Shown: piece after piece, positions 22,614 through 30,939 of the stretch
How the letters are laid out: the number at the start of each line of letters is the position of its first letter
How positions within the stretch are numbered: the first letter of the stretch is position 1
Assembly: GCA_021199305.1 (NCBI GenBank)
Contig: JAJQIH010000019.1
Coordinates: forward strand, 1-35,268
Length of the DNA stretch: 35,268 nucleotides
Source: Ruminococcus sp.
Lineage (GTDB): Bacteria > Bacillota > Clostridia > Oscillospirales > Ruminococcaceae
Reading direction: 5' to 3'
Program-made: the position numbers and the translations under genes
Notes under the pieces: model-generated
What the model was told of the DNA's origin: nothing
Seen by the model: only the letters and a program-made list of their open reading frames with translations
Databases searched by the model: none

Positions 22614-22976
22614 TCATTCTTTAGTTTCATTGTCATTTGAGTTTATTTGGTTCTCTAATTTGCTTTCCCATACAGCAAGCTCTGTTAAAATCGGCATCAA
22701 AGAGCGAACCGCATCGGTTATTTCGTACTCTACACGAACTGGAATTTCTAAAAATTCAGAGCGCTTTACAAGGCCGTCATCCTCAAGCTCTTTTAATGAT
22801 TTTGCAAGCATGGTGTTTGAAATACCGTTCATCTTTTTCTTCAGGTCGTTAAATCTGGTTGTGCCATCGTGAGATAATGAACACAGGATTGACATCTTCC
22901 ACCTTCCGCCGATAGAAGCCATAGCTCGCTGTAAGGGACAGCTTTTTGTGCAAGGGCATATGTGTTCGTTAGCCAT
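22614..22976 (-). CDS. HxlR-family transcriptional regulator
   Basis: This 120-aa winged-helix protein begins with the family's cysteine segment (CPCTKSCPLQRAM), followed by IGGRWKMSILCSL, RFNDLKKKMNGISNTMLAK and SLKELEDDGLVKR, the classic HxlR recognition and wing parts, then EITDAVRSLMPIL. The N-terminal cysteines are often redox- or electrophile-sensing in this family. It is transcribed away from the flavodoxin-radical SAM pair, sharing a 173-base intergenic region, and is the obvious regulator of that pair. The ATG follows GGAGGA. Confidence 0.93.
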   Translation of the reverse strand: MANEHICPCTKSCPLQRAMASIGGRWKMSILCSLSHDGTTRFNDLKKKMNGISNTMLAKSLKELEDDGLVKRSEFLEIPVRVEYEITDAVRSLMPILTELAVWESKLENQINSNDNETKE

Positions 22977-23029
22977 AATTATTCCTCCATAGTAATTTTT
23001 TTAGTACCTACTCAACAAAAACTGCGTAA

Positions 23030-23057
23030 TTGACATTGGTATTTTTGTGACTATAAT
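23030..23057 (+). promoter_or_regulatory. Promoter of the flavodoxin-radical SAM operon
   Basis: TTGACA and TATAAT are spaced by 16 bases, 93 bases before the flavodoxin ATG. Between this promoter and hxlR lies TAGTACCTACT (about 23002-23012), a possible HxlR contact. Confidence 0.75.
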
Positions 23058-23149
23058 ATATTATAGCAGGTTTCAAATTAAGAGTAAAGACTTTTTTGGG
23101 AGTTGCTATACATTTTTTACAGTCTTATTGTATGAACGGAGGAATTACA

Positions 23150-23575
23150 ATGGAGGAATTAAAGGTAGCTGTTCGCTATTTTTCTAAATCAGGAAACACA
23201 AAAAAGCTTGCTGATGTTATTGCAAAAACATCAGGCTGTAAAGCGGAAAAAATGCCTGCACCGTTAAACGATTACGTTGACGTGCTGTTTTTGGGAGCTT
23301 CCGTTTATTGGGGAGGAATCAGTTCAGAGGTAAAGAAGTATATCAAGACGCTTGACAAGAGTAAGGTAGGTAGGGTAGTGGTGTTCTCAACCTCTGCTCT
23401 TGCAGAAAGAGCTTTGCCGCAGGTTAAAAAGTGTTTGCAGGAACGCAAAATCAAAGTTGACAGTAAGAGTTTCTATTGTCGGGGCGAGTTCACAGCACTT
23501 CATAAGGGAAGGCCAAACAGCGATGATTTAAGAGCTGCTGCAAAATTCGCTAAACAAGTGTTAGAAGGGAAGTAA
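23150..23575 (+). CDS. Flavodoxin-family protein
   Basis: This 141-aa protein has the FMN phosphate loop FSKSGNTKKLA near the N-terminus, LFLGASVYWGG in the middle (aromatic residue stacking on the flavin) and a final helix, LRAAAKFAKQVLEGK. Length and order fit a short-chain flavodoxin. The ATG at 23150 is chosen because GGAGG lies 7-11 bases before it. An earlier ATG lacks a site. It ends 5 bases before the radical SAM gene. A flavodoxin beside a radical SAM enzyme is a plausible electron donor for reducing its cluster. That pairing is inference from context. Confidence 0.9.
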   Translation: MEELKVAVRYFSKSGNTKKLADVIAKTSGCKAEKMPAPLNDYVDVLFLGASVYWGGISSEVKKYIKTLDKSKVGRVVVFSTSALAERALPQVKKCLQERKIKVDSKSFYCRGEFTALHKGRPNSDDLRAAAKFAKQVLEGK

Positions 23576-23580
23576 TCTCA

Positions 23581-24696
23581 ATGGCTGATAATAATTTTAA
23601 TCTCGGAGAATATCTTTCTAAGGGAGTTGAAGGAATAGTAAAAACTGCAATAAAGGCAACAATCACAGATCCACGGGAAAGTGTTTTTATGGCTCGCTAT
23701 CTGGCTTCAAGTCGTAAATCGTCTGCAAGACGAGCTGAACTTGAGGAGCAGGGCGAACATATTCCTCCGTTTCTGATTGCCAGTATTACCAGCACTTGTA
23801 ATCTGCATTGTGCTGGTTGTTATGCAAGAGAAAATCATAGCTGTTCAGACGAAGCGGCTTTTGCACAGCTTTCAGCTGACGAGTGGGAACGCATTTTCAA
23901 GGAAGCTAAGGATTTAGGAATTGGATTTATCCTTCTGGCTGGCGGTGAGCCGTTAATTCGCAGAGATATTTTGCAGAAAGCTTCTGAAATACCAGAGATT
24001 CTGTTTCCAGTTTTTACAAATGGGACACTATTAGGAGATAGCTACATAGAGCTTTTCGATAAAGCAAGAAACTTGTTGCCTGTTTTTAGTATTGAAGGCA
24101 ATGAGAACAAAACTGATGAGCGGCGTGGAAAAGGTATCTATCAAAGACTTATAAAAGTGATGGATAAAATGCAGGAAAATCATTTGATTTTCGGCGCGTC
24201 TGTTACTGTCACAGCGGATAATATAAAAGAGGTAACCTCAGATGATTTTGTTGATGACCTTCAAAAACGTGGCTGCAAGGTAATAATTTATGTTGAATAC
24301 GTACCAGTTACTCATGACAGCACAGAGCTTGCTTTGCAGGACACCGAAAGAGAATTTCTCAACAATAAAATTTCCCGCCTTCGCGAAGCTTATAATAAAA
24401 TGCTGTTTCTCTCGTTTCCGGGGGATGAAAAGGCAACGGGTGGCTGTATAGCCGCAGGAAGAGGATTTTTCCATATCAATTCTCATGGTGGTGCAGAGCC
24501 TTGTCCGTTTTCGCCATACTCAGATATCAATGTTCGTGATACATCAGTCAGAGAAGCACTTCACTCAAAACTTTTTACAGCTTTGCAGGATGGAGATGTA
24601 CTGATGGAGGATCATACTGGCGGTTGTGTGTTATTTGAAAAGAAGAGTCAGGTTGAAAAGCTTCTCACAGATAGTGCAATTCAGCAATTGACATAG
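23581..24696 (+). CDS. Radical SAM protein with SPASM-like C-terminus
   Basis: This 371-aa protein carries the cluster motif CNLHCAGCYA (C73, C77, C80), the GGEPL motif (AGGEPLIRRD) and a SAM-fold core. The C-terminal part has GGCIAAGRGFFHINSHG, EPCPFSPYSD and GGCVLFEKK, cysteines arranged like a partial SPASM/auxiliary cluster region. The N-terminal 65 residues are helical and include FMARYLASSRKSSARRAELE. SPASM-type enzymes modify peptides, proteins or cofactors, but no precursor peptide gene is visible nearby, so I give no substrate. It is co-transcribed with the flavodoxin and likely under HxlR control. Confidence 0.9.
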   Translation: MADNNFNLGEYLSKGVEGIVKTAIKATITDPRESVFMARYLASSRKSSARRAELEEQGEHIPPFLIASITSTCNLHCAGCYARENHSCSDEAAFAQLSADEWERIFKEAKDLGIGFILLAGGEPLIRRDILQKASEIPEILFPVFTNGTLLGDSYIELFDKARNLLPVFSIEGNENKTDERRGKGIYQRLIKVMDKMQENHLIFGASVTVTADNIKEVTSDDFVDDLQKRGCKVIIYVEYVPVTHDSTELALQDTEREFLNNKISRLREAYNKMLFLSFPGDEKATGGCIAAGRGFFHINSHGGAEPCPFSPYSDINVRDTSVREALHSKLFTALQDGDVLMEDHTGGCVLFEKKSQVEKLLTDSAIQQLT

Positions 24697-24725
24697 CTTA
24701 AACATAAAAACGATCGTTGTAATAA

Positions 24726-24766
24726 AACCACCGCCCGAAACCTTTTGGTTTCGGGCGGTGAGTTTT
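24726..24766. terminator. Bidirectional terminator, copy 2
   Basis: The same 14-bp stem as at 22573, with a TTTT instead of GAAA loop and the same AGTTTT flank. It sits between the convergent radical SAM and NlpC/P60 genes. Confidence 0.9.
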
Positions 24767-24781
24767 AACTATCAGGGGAAT

Positions 24782-26110
24782 CTATCCAACTATTCTTCTT
24801 ATTGCTGAAATGGAATTGTATGTAGCGAATGTGCTGACGTAAGAGTAAACAATTCCTGTGTAGGAATTTTCTGCGTGAACCATCATTCCGTTGCCAACAT
24901 AAATTGCAACGTGATATGCAGGGCTTCCAAAGAAAATCAGATCTCCAGGCTGCATATCCGAGTAGCTTACAGAATATCCGTAGGAAGCTTGCGACGAAGC
25001 CTTGTGCGGAAGCGATATACCTATCTTGGAATAGCAGTACATCGTAAGTCCCGAACAGTCTGCTGCGTACTGGCTTGAAGCGCCCCAGACGTAGGAGCCG
25101 CCGACCATACTTTTTGCTGTCGCTACAACTATATCAATATCGCTCGAGGTTGCTGTGCTTGAGCTGCTGCCCGATGAGCTTTCGGTAGTTGTGGTAGTAG
25201 TTGTCTGTTCATCAGAATCGCTTGTCTGCGCTTCTGTTGTCTGCTCTGAACTGCTGTTGTCAGCAGCCTTGGTAGTTGTCGTTGTGGTAGTAGTTGTAGT
25301 TGTTGTGGTAGTAGTCGTGGTTGTGGTAGTGGTTGTCGTTGTAAGAGTTTTCTTTTGCTCCGCAATATCCTCGCTTTGCTCTTCAAGCTCTTCCTTCAGA
25401 GCATTTAACTCTTCAATTGTCATATCGCTTTGCTCACGAAGCTCCTCAAGCTCATCATTCTGATCCTGAAGGTCCTGCAGCTGAGTTTTATACTCGCTCG
25501 ACTTCTCACTAAGCTCCTCAAGCTTAACCTCTAACTCCTCCTGAGCTGCTTCGTACTCGTTTTTCGTTTCAACCAGATCGTCAATCGCCTGATCGTCGTG
25601 TTCAGCAACACGGGTTATAAGCTCGGTTCTCATCATCATATCAAAAAAGTCTGACGACGAAAGGAGAATAGATATGTACGAGCTGGTATCATTCATATAC
25701 ATTGCACGAAGACGTTGCTTGAAGTCAGAAACTCCCGTTTCAATTTCCTCTTTTTTATCCTCAACCTCCTGCTGAACCTCTCTCATCTGAGCGTCAGTGT
25801 CGGCGATTTCAATAGCGAGCTGCTCGCTGTATTCTTCGATGGTTGAAATCTTTTGTAAAACGACTTCAATCTTTTCTTCAATAGCTTCCTTCTGAGCTTC
25901 TGCGTCCTCAATGTCAGAATTTGCGCTGTTGATTTTCTCATCTATTTCCTCAGCCTGCTTTTCAAGCTCCGCTAACTGCTCCTCGTATGATGCGTCCTCA
26001 GGTACAGCGGATGATGTAATTCCGCTTGTAGCAGTAAGGGATATAGAGCATACTATTATTAAAGCCGTCAAGGCTGAAATTACTCGTTTGATTTTTAATC
26101 GTTTAGACAT
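24782..26110 (-). CDS. Secreted NlpC/P60 peptidoglycan endopeptidase with coiled coil and poly-Thr linker
   Basis: This 442-aa PcsB/CwlO-like cell-wall hydrolase cuts peptide stems of peptidoglycan during growth or division. A signal peptide (about 1-35, basic then hydrophobic ISALTALIIVCSISLTA) is followed by a long coiled coil (about 40-250, rich in Glu/Gln/Lys). Then comes a run of 24 Thr at 257-280, a Ser/Thr linker, and the NlpC/P60 domain from about 325. Catalytic residues are C352 (ADCSG), H400 (YHVAIY) and H412 (MVHAEN). The coiled coil is the part that FtsEX controls in PcsB/CwlO; ftsEX is not in view. The ATG has an AGGAGG site. A WalR-like sequence precedes it. Confidence 0.93.
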   Translation of the reverse strand: MSKRLKIKRVISALTALIIVCSISLTATSGITSSAVPEDASYEEQLAELEKQAEEIDEKINSANSDIEDAEAQKEAIEEKIEVVLQKISTIEEYSEQLAIEIADTDAQMREVQQEVEDKKEEIETGVSDFKQRLRAMYMNDTSSYISILLSSSDFFDMMMRTELITRVAEHDDQAIDDLVETKNEYEAAQEELEVKLEELSEKSSEYKTQLQDLQDQNDELEELREQSDMTIEELNALKEELEEQSEDIAEQKKTLTTTTTTTTTTTTTTTTTTTTTTTTKAADNSSSEQTTEAQTSDSDEQTTTTTTTESSSGSSSSTATSSDIDIVVATAKSMVGGSYVWGASSQYAADCSGLTMYCYSKIGISLPHKASSQASYGYSVSYSDMQPGDLIFFGSPAYHVAIYVGNGMMVHAENSYTGIVYSYVSTFATYNSISAIRRIVG

Positions 26111-26144
26111 CTTGCCCTCCTGTGCGGGAATTGAAATACCAATT

Positions 26145-26205
26145 TGTAACTCTTGTAATCATTATGTAACAATTTAATTCTACATCTTTTACACCCAAAT
26201 GTCAA
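26145..26205 (-). promoter_or_regulatory. Promoter of the NlpC/P60 gene with a WalR-like site
   Basis: On the reverse strand, TTGACA (26205-26200) and TAGAAT (26182-26177) are 17 bases apart. On the forward strand, TGTAAT-CATTA-TGTAAC (26154-26170) fits the published WalR pattern TGTWAH-N5-TGTWAH exactly. A third TGTAAC lies at 26145. The site is at or just past the expected transcription start. Confidence 0.7.
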
Positions 26206-26254
26206 CCCCTATATTGAAAGAAGTATAGTGAAAAGCTTGTGAAAATTCTTTTGC

Positions 26255-26283
26255 TTGCTTTTTGTATGCTTTTATGGTACAAT
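26255..26283 (+). promoter_or_regulatory. Promoter of the 195-aa membrane protein gene
   Basis: TTGCTT and TACAAT are separated by 17 bases, 85 bases upstream of the ATG at 26369. Confidence 0.7.
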
Positions 26284-26368
26284 ATTCTAACATAGCTTTT
26301 TGTATGGCTGTGGGTAACAAGATAAAGCAGGTTATACTCCTGCCAGAGCTTTCAGGGTGGTGTAATAA

Positions 26369-26956
26369 ATGTTTTTTGCAGAAGAAACAGAAAGTATTCA
26401 AAATATCTATACGCCTTTTTCGCTCGGACTACATATTTTTATTGTAGTAGCAGCGGCGGCGATATTCTTTATTCAGTTTTACAGAAAGGGCGGCGTTCAT
26501 TATCTTCTGATGGCGGCGGCAGTAGCTCTTACGCTAATTACCCAGACTGATAACTTCCAGTCAAAGGATAACCTTATCTTTGCGGTTGAAATTATAGAAA
26601 TCGTGCTGGTGGTTCTGATAATTGTTTTCTGGATTATAAATGCTGTCTTAAAACGCAAGAAAAAGAAGACAGAGCAGGCTGAAGCTCAGGAAGCAAAATC
26701 TTCCGATGAACAGCCGAGTGAAGCGACAGAGGTTTCTGACGAAAGCGAAGCGGCTGCAGCAGACGAAGCTTTGCAATCAACTGAGCAAGCCGAACAATCT
26801 GAACAAACAGAGCAAGCAATTCCTGAAGTTACAAGCGATAGCGTCGACAATCTATCAAGTCGTATTGACAAGCGCCTTGAAAAGATTGAAAAAGAAGAAA
26901 ATGAAAACCCTGTTGATAATGCCTTTAAGGACGACGATCTCGACGTTTATCTTTAA
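26369..26956 (+). CDS. Small membrane protein with acidic cytoplasmic tail
   Basis: I do not recognise a named family for this 195-aa protein. The first 95 residues hold three membrane segments (about 20-36, 44-60 and 69-91), followed by a basic stop sequence, KRKKKK. The last 100 residues are acidic and repetitive in Glu, Gln, Ser and Ala (EQAEQSEQTEQA), probably disordered and cytoplasmic, ending in a short amphipathic RIDKRLEKIEKEENEN. The ATG has GGTGGTG upstream. It is followed 24 bases later by trmB, so it probably heads a small forward operon. Function cannot be inferred. Confidence 0.8.
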   Translation: MFFAEETESIQNIYTPFSLGLHIFIVVAAAAIFFIQFYRKGGVHYLLMAAAVALTLITQTDNFQSKDNLIFAVEIIEIVLVVLIIVFWIINAVLKRKKKKTEQAEAQEAKSSDEQPSEATEVSDESEAAAADEALQSTEQAEQSEQTEQAIPEVTSDSVDNLSSRIDKRLEKIEKEENENPVDNAFKDDDLDVYL

Positions 26957-26980
26957 ATAAAGGCGCAAAGGGGAGTATTT

Positions 26981-27661
26981 ATGCGAATGAGGAGGAAAAA
27001 GCACCTTGAGGAGCGACTCTGCGCCTGCGAGGATATTATAATATCCATGTACGGCGAGGATAAAAACTTCATAACAGGTGTTGAAAAGAAGGAATATATA
27101 GACCTTGAAAAGCTGTTTGGAAATAACAATCCCTTATACCTTGAGATCGGATGCGGAAAGGGAAAGTTTGCAGCGGAGCTTGCGAGGAAAAATCCTGACA
27201 AGAATATTTTAGCGGTTGAAAAGGAAAGCAACGTCATAGTCTGTGCGGCTGAACTTGCGCAGGAGCAAAACCTTAAAAACCTTAAATTCCTGCTTGGTCC
27301 GGCGGAGCTTTTACCGAAGTTTTTAAAGAACGACAGCGTAGACAGAATTTATCTTAATTTTTCCTGTCCGTTTCCGAAAAAGCGTTACGCCTCGCACAGG
27401 CTTACTCACCAGAGCTTTTTAAACATCTATAAAGGAATTATGAAGCAGGGCGCAGAGATTCATCAGAAGACCGACAACCCACGCTTCTTTGAGTTTTCAA
27501 TTGAACAGCTTTCACAGTCAGGCTTTGCGCTGAAAAATGTTACCTTCGATCTTTACTCAACTGACTTTGAGGATAATATACCAACAGAGTATGAGGAGAG
27601 ATTTATAAGTCAGGGACTTAACATCTATCGGCTTGAAGCATATCTTAATACGGAGGAATAA
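26981..27661 (+). CDS. trmB: tRNA (guanine-N7-)-methyltransferase
   Basis: The enzyme forms 7-methylguanosine at position 46 of tRNA with SAM. The 226-aa protein has LEIGCGKGKFAAELA for SAM binding, KNILAVEKESN, the substrate motif YLNFSCPFPKKRYASHRLTH, HQKTDNPRFFEF, and the C-terminal TEYEERFISQG. The usual NFSDPWPKKRH motif here reads NFSCPFPKKRY. The Asp normally present is Cys and the Trp is Phe, an uncommon variant of a conserved segment, though the rest fits well. The stop codon is followed directly by the next start. Confidence 0.94.
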   Translation: MRMRRKKHLEERLCACEDIIISMYGEDKNFITGVEKKEYIDLEKLFGNNNPLYLEIGCGKGKFAAELARKNPDKNILAVEKESNVIVCAAELAQEQNLKNLKFLLGPAELLPKFLKNDSVDRIYLNFSCPFPKKRYASHRLTHQSFLNIYKGIMKQGAEIHQKTDNPRFFEFSIEQLSQSGFALKNVTFDLYSTDFEDNIPTEYEERFISQGLNIYRLEAYLNTEE

Positions 27662-27952
27662 ATGAAGGAGTCAGATCCAATTAAAAAGGTAAGACAGCTG
27701 TCGTGGCTTATGGTGCTATACTATGTGCTGTATGTGGCGGCACTTATTTTTGTCGCTTTGGCGGTACAAGCTGAATCAAAAGCGTTGTATGTAGCTCTTG
27801 CAATTTTGTGCGGCGTCGGCGCTACAGCTCTTAATTTTTACGTCACAACCTCAAGAGCAAAGCTTAACGCTAAGCTTAAAGCGGAGTATGAAGCCGCAGG
27901 CATCAATCCAGACGAGCTTGCTAAGAAAAAACGCAAAAAGCGCAGAAAATGA
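27662..27952 (+). CDS. Small membrane protein, 96 aa
   Basis: Two membrane segments (about 15-35 and 40-62) are followed by a basic C-terminal tail ending KKKRKKRRK. No family is recognised. The ATG directly follows the trmB stop, so translation is coupled. The stop codon TGA is part of the first ARG box upstream of argG, so this gene and the arginine operator overlap. Confidence 0.75.
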   Translation: MKESDPIKKVRQLSWLMVLYYVLYVAALIFVALAVQAESKALYVALAILCGVGATALNFYVTTSRAKLNAKLKAEYEAAGINPDELAKKKRKKRRK

Positions 27953-28072
27953 ATAAATATTCATAAATGCCTGAATATATGCAATGAATATTCATCGAAT
28001 GACCTGAAATCAGCAAAAAAATATGAATTTTCCTGAATAAACGCTTGACAAGAGGAAAAAGAAGTGTATAAT
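27950..28072 (+). promoter_or_regulatory. ArgR-type operator region and promoter of the arginine operon
   Basis: TGAATAAATATTCA at 27950-27963 fits the ARG-box pattern TGAATWWWWATTCA exactly. A half-site TGAATATATGCAAT follows at 27972 and a short palindrome TGAATATTCA at 27985-27994. Further TGAA-type half-sites occur at 28005, 28024 and 28034. The promoter is TTGACA (28045) and TATAAT (28067), 16 bases apart. The leader to argG is about 75 bases. ArgR repression with arginine as corepressor is the likely control. Confidence 0.87.
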
Positions 28073-28151
28073 AAACCATAGCGTTTTGAAAGAAACAAAA
28101 ACGCTTAATGTTCACAGTTAATTATTTATTGAAATAAAGGAGTTAATAAAA

Positions 28152-29381
28152 ATGGCAAAGGAAATCAAAAAGGTAGTTCTGGCATACTCTGGCGGACTTG
28201 ACACGTCAATCATCATTGCTTGGCTCAAGGAAAATTACAACAACTGCGAGGTTATAGCAGTTTCAGGAGATGTCGGACAGGGAACAGAGCTTGACGGACT
28301 TGAGGAAAAGGCTAAAAAGACAGGCGCTTCAAAGCTTTACATTCTCGACCTCAAAAAGGAATTTATCGAAGACTACGTTTTCCCAACCGTACAGGCTGGA
28401 GCAATTTACGAAAACAGATATATGCTTGGAACATCGTTCGCAAGACCTATTATAGCTAAGAGAATTGCTGAAATCGCACTCGAAGAGGGCGCAGACGCGA
28501 TCTGCCACGGCTGTACTGGTAAGGGCAACGACCAGGTAAGATTTGAGCTTGCAATTAAGGCGTTCGCTCCTGATATGCAGATTATCGCACCATGGAGAAT
28601 CTGGGATCTTAAATCCCGTGACGAGGAAATTGACTACGCAGAAGCTCACAACATTCCTCTTAAAATCAACAGAGAAACAAACTACTCAAAGGATAAAAAC
28701 TTATGGCACCTTTCTCACGAAGGACTCGATCTTGAAGACCCTGCAAACGAGCCGCAGTATGAGAAGGAAGGTTTCCTTGAAATGGGCGTTTCGCCAATTC
28801 AGGCACCTGACAAGCCAACTTACGTTACAATTCACTTTGAAAAGGGCGTTCCAACAGCTATCGACGGAGTTGAGATGGATGGCGTAAAGGTTGTAGAAAC
28901 GCTTAATAAGCTTGGCGGTGAAAACGGAATCGGACTTGCTGACCTCGTTGAAAACCGCCTGGTTGGTATGAAGTCAAGAGGCGTTTACGAAACTCCTGGC
29001 GGAGCTATCCTGTACCATGCACATGAAGTTCTGGAAACTATTACAATCGACAAGGAAACTGCAAGAATGAAGCAGTATATCGGAATTAAATTTGCTGACA
29101 TCGTTTACAATGGTCAGTGGTACACACCGCTAAGAGAAGCTCTTTCGGCTTTTGTTACTGAAACACAGAAGACTGTTACAGGAGACGTTAAGCTAAAGCT
29201 TTACAAGGGCAATATCATCAACGCTGGCGTTACTTCACCATACACTCTTTATGATGAAGAGGTTGCAACCTTCGATGAAGACCACGTTTACGACCAGAAG
29301 GATTCAGCAGGCTTTATCAACCTCTTCGGACTCCCGATTAAGGTTAAGGCAAAGCTCGACGCCAAGAGAAACACAAAGTAG
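28152..29381 (+). CDS. argG: Argininosuccinate synthase
   Basis: The enzyme joins citrulline and aspartate with ATP to give argininosuccinate. The 409-aa protein has the PP-loop [10 protein letters not shown] at residues 10-19, then [36 protein letters not shown] and [20 protein letters not shown] form the citrulline and aspartate site. The ATG has AAAGGAG upstream. It is the first gene after the ARG boxes, followed by a 169-base gap rich in small repeats before argH. Length and all motifs are normal. Confidence 0.97.
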   Translation: MAKEIKKVVLAYSGGLDTSIIIAWLKENYNNCEVIAVSGDVGQGTELDGLEEKAKKTGASKLYILDLKKEFIEDYVFPTVQAGAIYENRYMLGTSFARPIIAKRIAEIALEEGADAICHGCTGKGNDQVRFELAIKAFAPDMQIIAPWRIWDLKSRDEEIDYAEAHNIPLKINRETNYSKDKNLWHLSHEGLDLEDPANEPQYEKEGFLEMGVSPIQAPDKPTYVTIHFEKGVPTAIDGVEMDGVKVVETLNKLGGENGIGLADLVENRLVGMKSRGVYETPGGAILYHAHEVLETITIDKETARMKQYIGIKFADIVYNGQWYTPLREALSAFVTETQKTVTGDVKLKLYKGNIINAGVTSPYTLYDEEVATFDEDHVYDQKDSAGFINLFGLPIKVKAKLDAKRNTK

Positions 29382-29386
29382 TGGAC

Positions 29387-29515
29387 AGTTGATAATGGAC
29401 AATGGATAATTATCAACTATCAATTATCAACTATTAACTATCAACTTACAACTATCACCTATCTGGGCAGTTCTATATCGGCTGCCCTTATAGACTTTTT
29501 AAAGAGCTTTAAAAA
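29387..29515 (+). repeat. Structured argG-argH spacer: 14-bp tandem repeats and hairpins
   Basis: An inverted repeat, AGTTGATAAT (29387-29396) with ATTATCAACT (29409-29418), runs into three 14-base units starting ATCAACT (29412, 29426, 29440) and a fourth broken unit at 29454. Then come GGGCAG/CTGCCC (29465-29487) and the palindrome TTTTTAAAG-AG-CTTTAAAAA (29496-29515). It could be a processing or attenuation site. Confidence 0.75.
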
Positions 29516-29550
29516 AGCTACTGAAGAAACACTGCAAGGAGAGATTTATT

Positions 29551-30936
29551 ATGCCGATGTGGGCAGGAAGATTTTCAAAAGAAATAGACAGTCGTGTGAA
29601 CGATTTCAATTCGTCGATTAAATTTGACGCAAGAATGTACCGCCACGACATCAAGGGTTCGATCGCTCACGCAACAATGCTTGCAGAGTGCGGTATAATC
29701 GATACGGCGGACAGCAAGAAGATTATAGATGGCTTGAACGGAATCTTAAACGACCTCGACAGCGGAGCGCTTGAGTTTGACCCGAACGCTGAGGACGTTC
29801 ATATGTTTGTCGAAGCGGAGCTTACAAAGAGAATAGGCGACGCAGGAAAAAGACTCCATACAGCCAGAAGCAGAAACGACCAGGTAGCTCTTGACATAAG
29901 AATGTATTTAAGAGATGAGATTGTCGAGATAAAGTCGCTTGTAAAGGAGCTTATAAATACAATCGTTGAGATAGCAGAAAATAATCTCGATACGGTAATG
30001 CCAGGCTATACTCACCTTCAGAGAGCGCAGCCTGTAACCTTCGCTCATCATCTCTCAGCTTATGCCAATATGCTTTGCCGTGATTACGAAAGACTGAACG
30101 ATACATATAAAAGAACCGACAGAATGCCGCTTGGCTCTGGTGCGCTCGCTGGAACTACTTATCCTATCGACAGACAGCGTGTTTGCGACCTTTTAGGCTT
30201 TTCTGAGGTTTGTCAGAACTCGCTCGACGGAGTTTCCGACAGGGATTTTTGTATAGAGCTTGCAAATACCATTTCGATTTTGATGATGCACCTTTCACGT
30301 TTTTCTGAAGAGATAGTTATGTGGTGCTCATGGGAGTTTAAGTTCGTAGAGCTTGACGACGCTTATTCGACAGGCTCGAGCATTATGCCGCAAAAGAAAA
30401 ACCCTGACGTTACCGAGCTTATAAGAGGAAAAACCGCAAGAGTTTACGGCGATTTGAATACGCTTCTCGATATGATGAAAAATCTCCCGCTTGCTTATAA
30501 CAAGGATATGCAGGAGGACAAGGAAGCTATTTTTGACGCAGTAGATACAGTAAAGCTTTGTATCAGCACTTTTATTCCAATGCTTGAAACCATGACCGTT
30601 TTAAAGGACAATATGAGAGCGGCTGCTGCAAAGGGATTTATAAACGCTACCGATTGTGCCGACTATCTGGTCAAAAAGGGTATGCCTTTCAGGGACGCCT
30701 ACAAAATTACCGGAACATTAGTAGCAAGATGTATATCGCTTGACACCACTCTTGAAGCTCTGCCTCTTGAGGAATATAAAAAGCTCAGCGATAAGTTTTC
30801 AGACGACGTTTACGAAGCTATTTCACTCGATACCTGCGTTATGCAAAGAAAATCACAGGGCGGACCTGCGCCCGAAAGCGTAAGTCAGCAGCTTTTATAT
30901 GTAAAAAATTTCCTAAACGAACAGGATGATAAATAG
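29551..30936 (+). CDS. argH: Argininosuccinate lyase
   Basis: The enzyme splits argininosuccinate into arginine and fumarate, the last step of the pathway. The 461-aa protein of the fumarase/aspartase superfamily starts MWAGRFSKEIDSRVNDFNSS. It has HTARSRNDQVALD, MPGYTHLQRAQPVTFAHH, and the signature GSSIMPQKKNPD at 275-286, with the catalytic serine region. The ATG follows GGAGAG. It ends 3 bases before argC, and the spacing to argG suggests possible separate mRNA processing. Confidence 0.97.
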   Translation: MPMWAGRFSKEIDSRVNDFNSSIKFDARMYRHDIKGSIAHATMLAECGIIDTADSKKIIDGLNGILNDLDSGALEFDPNAEDVHMFVEAELTKRIGDAGKRLHTARSRNDQVALDIRMYLRDEIVEIKSLVKELINTIVEIAENNLDTVMPGYTHLQRAQPVTFAHHLSAYANMLCRDYERLNDTYKRTDRMPLGSGALAGTTYPIDRQRVCDLLGFSEVCQNSLDGVSDRDFCIELANTISILMMHLSRFSEEIVMWCSWEFKFVELDDAYSTGSSIMPQKKNPDVTELIRGKTARVYGDLNTLLDMMKNLPLAYNKDMQEDKEAIFDAVDTVKLCISTFIPMLETMTVLKDNMRAAAAKGFINATDCADYLVKKGMPFRDAYKITGTLVARCISLDTTLEALPLEEYKKLSDKFSDDVYEAISLDTCVMQRKSQGGPAPESVSQQLLYVKNFLNEQDDK

Positions 30937-30939
30937 AAT

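Noticed and set aside
25155-25463. Forward frame rich in valine opposite the poly-Thr run
   Set aside because: Antisense shadow of the NlpC/P60 gene (ACN codons read as GTN-type on the other strand).
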